Source: an uncultured bacterium (lineage in GTDB: Bacteria > Actinomycetota > Thermoleophilia > BMS3ABIN01). From it: a stretch of 11,991 nucleotides of DNA. The position numbers and the translations under genes are program-made. Below are positions 6,433 through 11,991 of the stretch, piece after piece. How positions within the stretch are numbered: position 1 is the first letter of the stretch; each line of letters starts with the position of its first letter. The notes under the pieces were generated by a model that did no database searches, had not been told where the DNA came from, and saw only the letters and a list, made by a program, of their open reading frames with translations. The stretch lies in the NCBI GenBank assembly GCA_913009925.1, contig CAJVWY010000016.1, positions 1-11,991 on the forward strand, read 5' to 3'.

Positions 6433-7281
6433 TCAGGCGCTTTCCCCGCCCGGTTTCTCCTCTGGCAAAACCCCATCCTTTAGGGACAGCGTCTTCTCTA
6501 CCCCGAAAAGGTACCTGAGGTAGCGGAAAGCCAGCTTCATCAGCTCAACATCATCCTCCCGTACGGCAGCGGTCTCCTCCTCATCGATCTGGAAAGTCTC
6601 CAGGAAGCGGCTTTCCAGGACGAAGCGGCGGAACTGGTCCAGGTTGTAGCTGGCCAGGAAGAACATGGTCTGCCGGCGTCCGTCCTTTTCCTCATCGCGC
6701 GTGATACTGCGAACGAACAGGTCCTTCCATTCGCCGGCCATCCGGTCATAATATTCAGCCTCCTGGTTCTCGCGCCATTCGGCTATGGTCCACTGCCGAT
6801 CTTCGTTGAACCCATGACAGTGTTCCTCCCTGATGAGCATATAGAACTCTTCGTTCACCACCTGGTCGTCGACCTGCTTGCGGTGGATTCCCTGGCCTAC
6901 GGGGTAATAGCGGCACATGGCCGGCCTGTCCGTATATATGGTGCAACCGTCCGGGGTCACGAAGGGGCAGGGCCTGCCTGACGATTCCTCCATCTTGATC
7001 AGCAGCTGGGGCCAGCCGGTTTTCTCCTCGATGCGCGAGCGCGTGTACCGCTCCAGAAATTCGTCGGATGATATCCCCAGGCGATGTTTCATCCTGAGGA
7101 CGTCATAGGGAGTCAACATGATATCGATGTCGCTGCAGCAACGGGTGAAACAGTCGATGCCCGGGTGACAGCGGAACCTGATCCGCGACTCCAGGGTAAG
7201 CTGTTTGGGCACCACCGGACTGTTGCCGGCGCCGGCCGGCGATGATTTCCCGCCTGTGGGTTCCTGGTCTTCTTCCTTCAT
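6433..7281 (-). CDS. YkgJ-family cysteine-cluster (CxxCxxCC-type) protein
   Basis: A soluble protein of 282 residues with eight cysteines in the family pattern: Cys38, Cys44, Cys48 and Cys49 (CX5CX3CC), then Cys105 in PCPF, Cys113 in GCTIY, Cys123 in RPAMCRYYP, and Cys155 in HCHGF. YkgJ/PF03692 proteins are predicted to bind zinc or iron, and no reaction has been established. The N-terminal 30 residues are polar and probably disordered, and the C-terminal third is charged and helical. It lies 18 bases after qmoC in the same reading frame, with one TAG between them, and is evidently the fourth gene of the operon. It could help assemble or stabilise the Fe-S-rich Qmo complex, but that is inferred only from position. 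The ATG at 7281 is preceded by GGTGAT and is the only ATG, GTG or TTG between the qmoC stop and the cysteine cluster's N-terminal region that fits. Confidence 0.85.
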   Translation of the reverse strand: MKEEDQEPTGGKSSPAGAGNSPVVPKQLTLESRIRFRCHPGIDCFTRCCSDIDIMLTPYDVLRMKHRLGISSDEFLERYTRSRIEEKTGWPQLLIKMEESSGRPCPFVTPDGCTIYTDRPAMCRYYPVGQGIHRKQVDDQVVNEEFYMLIREEHCHGFNEDRQWTIAEWRENQEAEYYDRMAGEWKDLFVRSITRDEEKDGRRQTMFFLASYNLDQFRRFVLESRFLETFQIDEEETAAVREDDVELMKLAFRYLRYLFGVEKTLSLKDGVLPEEKPGGESA

Positions 7282-7299
7282 ATCACCATCTGCATCCGG

Positions 7300-8562
7300 C
7301 TATACACCAACGCCTACGTCCCTGCCGGTGGCCCGGGCGAACACCAGAGCCACCAACCTGTAGACCATGTGCGCCATCTTGGAGAACGGCGCATAGATAA
7401 ACAGGAACAGGATGCTCATAAGATGGATGGCGTAAACGATGTAGGCGGCCGGCGCCAAATCGGCCAGACGCAGCATCTCGGCGCCGATGCCGCTGGCCAG
7501 GATCAACAGGATGGTGAGGATGAGCAGCCAGTCGAAGTAACTGCCCATGCCCAGTTTCTCGGAATGCACGAAGCGATAGATTATCACCATGGTGATACCG
7601 ATGATACCGGCGGCGGCGCTGATATTCCCCAGCCATTTGATGGGGTTGGACAGGGCGAAGGGAGACTCTATATGCAGAAAATCGATATACAGGACAGCCC
7701 AGGCCGTGGTCAAAGCCAATCCCAGGAAAGCATAGAATACCAGCAGGTGGGCGTTGGCCCGGTCCTTGGTCTCATCGCACTCCCGGAAGCGCTTGTGAGC
7801 CATCAACTCGCTGAGCGTGGGTCCCAGGTTGGCAAAGAAGCCCTTGGCCGGAACCTTGCCGCCGGCAGCCTGGTAACGCGTCATCATGTCTTTCCAGTAT
7901 TTTCTGCCGCCGACTATGAACATGATAACCGCGAAGATAGCAGCGATGGTGAACAGGGGATCGATAACCCGGTAGATGTCCATGAATTCGGAATATACGA
8001 TCTCACCTCCTGGCCGGGGGATACCGGAGAAGTTCCCCTGGACGGCTATGGCTATCAGGATTACGGCGATGGGGATGATGGCCATCAGGATGGTGCCGCC
8101 GATGTTGCCCAGCGCTTTGGTCACACCACCGATCGAATAGTTGGAGATGGTCATCTTGGCCACGGCTTGCAGTACCTTGCCGGGCTTGGCGTCACGCGGG
8201 CACTGGGCCACGCAGTCGCTGCACTGATGGCAGAGCCAGATATCGGGGCTTCCCATCAGCTTGTCCTTGAGGCCCCACTGAGCCCACTGCATCTCCTTGC
8301 GCGGGAAGGGGTTGTCGTCCGGTGTCAGATTACAGACCACTGAACAGGTGGCGCATTGGTAACACTTCTTCAGGTCGGCGCCGCCGGAATTGATCACGTC
8401 TTTGACAAAGCCGATGTCGGGAGTCACCGTTTCTGCAGGGACATCCACGGCGACCGGAGCCGCCTCTTCCGAGGTCACTTCAGCCGCTTCTTCCTTTTGT
8501 TCAGCTGCGGCGTCGGCGCCCTCAGCTGATTCATCCTTCTTCTCAACCGATTCGTCTGCCAT
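7300..8562 (-). CDS. qmoC: QmoC: HdrC/HdrE-type membrane subunit of the Qmo complex
   Basis: This is the membrane subunit that exchanges electrons between menaquinone and the soluble QmoAB. The 420-residue protein joins two modules. First comes an HdrC-like ferredoxin with two [4Fe-4S] sites: Cys67-Cys70-Cys73-Cys77 (KCYQCATCSVVC) and Cys111-Cys114-Cys117-Cys121 (CHQCSDCVAQCP). An HdrE/cytochrome b-like part follows with six helices (about 153-175, 203-219, 272-297, 311-332, 342-362 and 373-393), with candidate haem b ligands among His272, His297, His333, His380 and His398. Residues 1-48 are an unusual Ala/Glu-rich acidic extension. Start: AGGAGG four bases before the ATG overlaps the qmoB stop codon, so the extension should be translated. 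The cytosolic Fe-S module should face QmoB. The gene ends 18 bases before the YkgJ-type gene. Confidence 0.92.
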   Translation of the reverse strand: MADESVEKKDESAEGADAAAEQKEEAAEVTSEEAAPVAVDVPAETVTPDIGFVKDVINSGGADLKKCYQCATCSVVCNLTPDDNPFPRKEMQWAQWGLKDKLMGSPDIWLCHQCSDCVAQCPRDAKPGKVLQAVAKMTISNYSIGGVTKALGNIGGTILMAIIPIAVILIAIAVQGNFSGIPRPGGEIVYSEFMDIYRVIDPLFTIAAIFAVIMFIVGGRKYWKDMMTRYQAAGGKVPAKGFFANLGPTLSELMAHKRFRECDETKDRANAHLLVFYAFLGLALTTAWAVLYIDFLHIESPFALSNPIKWLGNISAAAGIIGITMVIIYRFVHSEKLGMGSYFDWLLILTILLILASGIGAEMLRLADLAPAAYIVYAIHLMSILFLFIYAPFSKMAHMVYRLVALVFARATGRDVGVGV

Positions 8563-8573
8563 AGCTCCTCCTA
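8563..8573 (-). promoter_or_regulatory. qmoC ribosome site merged with the qmoB stop codon
   Basis: Minus-strand TAGGAGG contains both the qmoB stop TAG and a full AGGAGG, four bases before the qmoC ATG. This supports translational coupling and fixes the qmoC start. Confidence 0.75.
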
Positions 8574-10859
8574 GAATCCCTTGAACGGATTTGGCCCGAA
8601 CCCCTTGACCTCTTCGGCGAAGTCATCGAGGATCTGGGGAATCTGATCCCATTCGTTCATTGCCAGCTCAACCTGTTTTACGCGTTCCGCTTCCAGCATC
8701 AGGCGGCCCAGGGTCTCCTGGACCTTGCCCAGACGTTCGTTGCACATCTGGCTGCCCTTGATAAAGTGGCACTGGTAGTCATCGCCGTACTTGCAACCGA
8801 TGAGGATAATGCCGTCTACCCCGGTCGAGAGCGATTCTGCGACCCATACCAGGTTGGTTCCTCCCAGGCAGCGCAGGGTTATGAAGCGGAAGAAGGGGCT
8901 GAACTTCATGCGGTTCAACGCGGCGATATCGATGGATGGATAGGCATCGTTCTCACAGATAAGCGCTATGAACCGGGGTTTCTCCGTGTCGTCCGGAACA
9001 TTTATCGCTTTCATCATGGAGGCGATCATATCGATGGTGTAATCGTTGAAGGATATTATCTTCTGCGGGCAGGCACCCATGCAGGTGCCGCAACGGCGGC
9101 AGCGGTAGGTATTGGTCTTGGGGGTTCCCTTCTCGTCTTCGTCGAGCGCGCCGAAGGGGCATTCAACCGTACAGCGCCGGCATTGAGTACAGGTATTGAA
9201 ATTGATCTCGGGGAAGGTCTGGTCTCCCACGCGGGGATGGACCGCCTTGCCCTGTGATGTCAGTTCCAGGCACTGGATGGCCTTGAGCGCCGCGCCCGAG
9301 GCGTCGGCTATCGCCTGCAGGCCCGTCATCGGCGCCCGCACCGCTCCCGCGGCGTAGATACCGGTCCTGCGGGTCTCGTAGGGGAAGCAGATGAAATGGG
9401 AATCGGGGAAACCATAACTCTGGTAGGGCATCTCCGGACCCTGGCGGTAGTCCAGGTTCAGCACCACCGGGTCAGCGATGACCTCCTTGATGATGCCATC
9501 CTGGGTCTCCGTTTCCTTCCACTTGCCCACGTACTCGGGCGTAAGGTCATTGACGTCCCGGTCAGCGGGCATCATGTTGGTCTCCATGCCGGTGGCCAGC
9601 ACCAGCATGTCGGCCTCTATACGTACCTTCTCGCCCAGCATGGTATTGTCCACTTCCATGATGATATTGCCCGAGCCGTCCTCTTCGATGTTGAGGACCT
9701 CGCCCTTGGTAAGCATCACACCCGGATTGTCCTGCGCGGCCTTGTAGAAGTTCTCGTACAGGCCGGGGGTGCGCATGTCTTTGTAGATGATGTAGGCGCC
9801 GGCGTCCTTGTCGCTCTCTGTCACATACAGCGCCTGTTTGAGCGAGGTCAGGCAGCATACGGTGGAGCAATATGGTATATGGTCCGGATCCCGTTGCCCG
9901 GCGCACTGGAGGAAGGCGACCCGCCGGGCGGTTTGTCCGTCCGAGGGGCGTTTCACTTTGCCTTCCGCCGCCGTGACCATCTCCTCCATCTCCACGTTGG
10001 TAACCACATTCCTGAACTTGCCATAACCCAGGTGCTCCAGCTTGTTGGCGTCGTAGGGCCGCCAGCCGATGGCCATGATGATGGCCCCCAGGTTCTCCGT
10101 GGTAGTGTTGCCTCCGGCGGTGATGGTTGCTTCGTATTTACCGGGCTCACCGGCGATCTTGTCGATGTGCGCCGAGGTAAGCACCCTGATGCTGTCGTTG
10201 GCCTCTACTTCCTTTATCCTGTCGCCGATGTCTGATTCCTGAATCTGTTCGAAGGGGGCCCTTTCCGGCAGAACCCTGTACATCTTGCGGGCCCAGCCTC
10301 CCAGCTCCGCCTCCTTCTCCACCAGGATGACCTCACTGCCGGCCCTGGCGGTCTCCAGGGCGGCGTTGATACCCGTAGTGCCGCCGCCGATCACCATCAC
10401 CGTACGTGAGATGGGCTCGATATGCGGGACCGGCGGTTTGGCCTTCTGCGCCCGGACAATGCCCATGCGCAGCTGGTCTTCAGCCATCATCTGCGTATTC
10501 TCGTCGTTGGGCTCCTGGGTCCAGATTACCTGCTCCCTCAGGCTTACCCTCTCGGTGTAGTAGCTGAGGGGGTCGAAATCGAAGGCATCCGTGTTCACTC
10601 GCGCCGAACAGGCGGCGATGACGATGCGATTGACGCCCTCGTTATTGATGTCACTCGTTATCAGGTCCACGCCTTCCTGGTTGCAGAGGAAGGCGCTGGT
10701 CTTGCAGACCGGAGCCTTGTACTGGCCGCTGGCTATCTTCTCCAGCTCCTCCAGGTTAAGGGAGTCGCCGATGCCGCAGTCCGAGCATATGTAGACGCCC
10801 AGCTTGGGCTTGGCGGCCTCTTCCGTTGCCTTCTCCGATGCCGTGTTCTCTCCAGCCAT
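8571..10859 (-). CDS. qmoB: QmoB: HdrA/MvhD-like flavin Fe-S subunit of the Qmo complex
   Basis: The protein has 762 residues, about the usual QmoB length. N-terminal Cys25 and Cys28 (YICSDCGIGD) begin an HdrA-like cluster region. The FAD-binding motif GGGTTG is at 158-163, followed by acidic residue Glu181 (VEKEAELGGWA). The HdrA-type CAGQRD...YCSTVCC segment is at 319-336. Two ferredoxin clusters follow: Cys557/560/563/567 and Cys587/590/593/597. From about residue 628 there is an MvhD-like domain with Cys635, 664, 689, 697 and 706 (IGCKYGDDYQC). QmoB passes electrons between QmoA or APS reductase and QmoC; bifurcation has been proposed for Qmo but is not visible here. Start: an open frame extends to 10904 inside qmoA, but the ATG at 10859 is preceded by GGAGGGGAG and lies two bases after the qmoA stop, so coupled initiation there is preferred. 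Confidence 0.93.
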   Translation of the reverse strand: MAGENTASEKATEEAAKPKLGVYICSDCGIGDSLNLEELEKIASGQYKAPVCKTSAFLCNQEGVDLITSDINNEGVNRIVIAACSARVNTDAFDFDPLSYYTERVSLREQVIWTQEPNDENTQMMAEDQLRMGIVRAQKAKPPVPHIEPISRTVMVIGGGTTGINAALETARAGSEVILVEKEAELGGWARKMYRVLPERAPFEQIQESDIGDRIKEVEANDSIRVLTSAHIDKIAGEPGKYEATITAGGNTTTENLGAIIMAIGWRPYDANKLEHLGYGKFRNVVTNVEMEEMVTAAEGKVKRPSDGQTARRVAFLQCAGQRDPDHIPYCSTVCCLTSLKQALYVTESDKDAGAYIIYKDMRTPGLYENFYKAAQDNPGVMLTKGEVLNIEEDGSGNIIMEVDNTMLGEKVRIEADMLVLATGMETNMMPADRDVNDLTPEYVGKWKETETQDGIIKEVIADPVVLNLDYRQGPEMPYQSYGFPDSHFICFPYETRRTGIYAAGAVRAPMTGLQAIADASGAALKAIQCLELTSQGKAVHPRVGDQTFPEINFNTCTQCRRCTVECPFGALDEDEKGTPKTNTYRCRRCGTCMGACPQKIISFNDYTIDMIASMMKAINVPDDTEKPRFIALICENDAYPSIDIAALNRMKFSPFFRFITLRCLGGTNLVWVAESLSTGVDGIILIGCKYGDDYQCHFIKGSQMCNERLGKVQETLGRLMLEAERVKQVELAMNEWDQIPQILDDFAEEVKGFGPNPFKGF

Positions 10860-10861
10860 AT

Positions 10862-11991
10862 CTACTCCCCTCCCTTGGCGCTCTGCAGGCTTTTCAGCGC
10901 GCATCCGGTTCCCATCTGTACCGACTGGGACACGTCCCCGGGACCACGGGCTACGCCGGCGGCATACACCCCGGGTTTGGCCGCGGAGATGATGAAACCG
11001 TTGTCCTCCTTGCTGACGCCGCCCAGGTCGTCGCTGACCGCCGAAGGCTCCATGCCCGCCGCCAGGACGACCATGTCGTACTTCTTTTCGATCTTGCCGC
11101 CGCCAAGAATGTCCTCGGCGGTGATGATGACGTCGCCGCTGTCCGCGTCTTCCTCTATCTTGGCTATCTTGCCTTTGGTCATGGTGACCTTCTCGTCATC
11201 CTCGACCTTCTTGAGGAAGTCCTCATATTTTCCGGGGGTCCTGAGGTCGATGTAATAGATTGTCGCCTCCGTGTCATCCGGTGATTTATCCCTGAGGTAG
11301 GTGACCTGTTTCAGTGATGCCATACAGCATACGGCCGAGCAGTAGTCCAGGTTGTTCTGGTCACGGCTGCCGGCGCATTGGGCGAAAGCGATGCTCTTCA
11401 CTTCCTTGCCGTCGGAGGGCCTGAGTATCTTGCCCTTGGTGGGGCCATTTGGCGCCGCCAGCCGCTCCATCATCACATTGGTGATAACGTTCCTGGCTGT
11501 GCCGAAGTTCAGGTTCTCGATCTTGGCGGCGTCATAAGGGTTCCAGCCGGTGGCATAGACGATGCTGGCAACCTTCACCTGCACCGGGGATGACTGCATC
11601 GACAGGTCGATGGCCCCGTACTTGCAGGCCTGGACACACTTGGCGCAAGCTTCGCCCTTGCAGGCGTCGCTATCGATGACATACCTCATGGGAAACGCCT
11701 GGTCGTGCGGCAGGTAAACGGCCCTGGTGCTATCCATGCCGTAGTTGAATTCGTTGGGCCTGTCTACATCGCAGACCTCGACGCATTCGCCGCAGGCTGT
11801 GCACTTCTCGTTTATGAACCTGGGGTTCAGCTTTATGGAGGCCTCGAAATCACCCTCGACGCCCGAGATGTTCACCACTTCCGCCTGGGTGTAATACTTT
11901 ATCCTGGGGTTGTTCTTTATCCTCCGAAAATTTATCTCCAGTCCGCAATATGGAGGACAAAGCTTGGGGAAATACCGGTACAGCTGGGCGA
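10862..11991 (-). CDS. qmoA: QmoA: HdrA-like flavin Fe-S subunit, N terminus outside window
   Basis: The frame stays open to the window edge; 375 residues of about 410 are visible. The missing N terminus should hold the FAD-binding GXGXXG. Visible first is an HdrA/QmoA segment with two cysteines (FPKLCPPYCGLEINFRRIK) followed by YYTQAEV. Next comes a ferredoxin region, CTACGECVEVC and then CKGEACAKCVQAC, the latter with a CX4C start. After that is the AQCAGSRD...YCSAVCCMASLK motif of HdrA proteins. The C terminus (PGVYAAGVARGPGDVSQSVQ) is the second flavin-contact segment. QmoA forms the soluble QmoAB part that exchanges electrons with APS reductase. An internal GTG at 11878 opens a 338-residue frame, but the homology begins well upstream of it, so it is not the start. 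The stop lies two bases before the qmoB ATG. Confidence 0.92.
   Translation of the reverse strand, partial: AQLYRYFPKLCPPYCGLEINFRRIKNNPRIKYYTQAEVVNISGVEGDFEASIKLNPRFINEKCTACGECVEVCDVDRPNEFNYGMDSTRAVYLPHDQAFPMRYVIDSDACKGEACAKCVQACKYGAIDLSMQSSPVQVKVASIVYATGWNPYDAAKIENLNFGTARNVITNVMMERLAAPNGPTKGKILRPSDGKEVKSIAFAQCAGSRDQNNLDYCSAVCCMASLKQVTYLRDKSPDDTEATIYYIDLRTPGKYEDFLKKVEDDEKVTMTKGKIAKIEEDADSGDVIITAEDILGGGKIEKKYDMVVLAAGMEPSAVSDDLGGVSKEDNGFIISAAKPGVYAAGVARGPGDVSQSVQMGTGCALKSLQSAKGGE

Noticed and set aside
7369..8343. A 324-codon plus-strand open frame opposite qmoC.
   Set aside because: Its Gln/Gly/His/Asp-rich translation is typical of the antisense of a membrane protein gene, and QmoC has clear cysteine clusters and helices.
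9396..10235. A 279-codon plus-strand open frame opposite qmoB, and a similar one at 10422-11255.
   Set aside because: Both are shadows of the qmoB and qmoA frames, with no ribosome site and no domain.

Overview
This is a bacterial chromosome window of roughly 55 % G+C, apparently from an anaerobe with dissimilatory sulfur metabolism. Its most diagnostic block is a qmoABC-type operon at the right edge. Qmo (quinone-interacting membrane-bound oxidoreductase) links the menaquinone pool to APS reductase in sulfate reducers, and works in reverse in some sulfur oxidisers. The other genes do not fix the phylum. Quinone-linked anaerobic respiration, c-type cytochromes, a VKOR and tRNA genes with encoded CCA would fit an anaerobic Chloroflexota, Nitrospirota, Actinobacteriota or Desulfobacterota lineage, and I do not choose between them.

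Left part (1-3930), all on the minus strand. It starts with the 5' part of tRNA-Arg(CCG), cut by the window edge, and tRNA-Ser(GGA). Next come a DUF308/HdeD-like six-helix membrane protein and an exported parallel beta-helix protein that has a near-consensus promoter, a leader hairpin and a 3' hairpin. A compact translation cluster follows, in transcription order: SlyD-like FKBP prolyl isomerase, tRNA-Arg(ACG), tadA, tRNA-Ser(CGA). TadA makes the inosine at position 34 of tRNA-Arg(ACG), so an enzyme and its substrate RNA lie next to each other.

Middle part (3930-6420). A 504-residue heptaheme c-type cytochrome with three N-terminal membrane helices (minus strand) resembles the NapC/NirT-related inner-membrane cytochrome ImcH of Geobacter, and its first haem motif is CX3CH. 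It is followed by tRNA-Ser(GCT) (minus) and a VKOR-family disulfide-forming membrane protein, the only plus-strand gene.

Right part (6430-11991), one minus-strand operon read from right to left: qmoA (5' end outside the window), qmoB, qmoC, and a YkgJ-type cysteine-cluster protein. The genes are 2, 8 and 18 bases apart, and stop codons are merged into or abut Shine-Dalgarno sequences. APS reductase genes, common qmo neighbours, may lie beyond the right edge but are not visible.

Three membrane proteins within about 4.5 kb (the cytochrome, VKOR and QmoC) belong to families that exchange electrons with membrane quinones. All five tRNA genes decode Ser or Arg and lie on one strand, singly or in a pair between protein genes. 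I see no transposase, integrase, CRISPR array or phage gene, and nothing that clearly amounts to a new multi-gene system.
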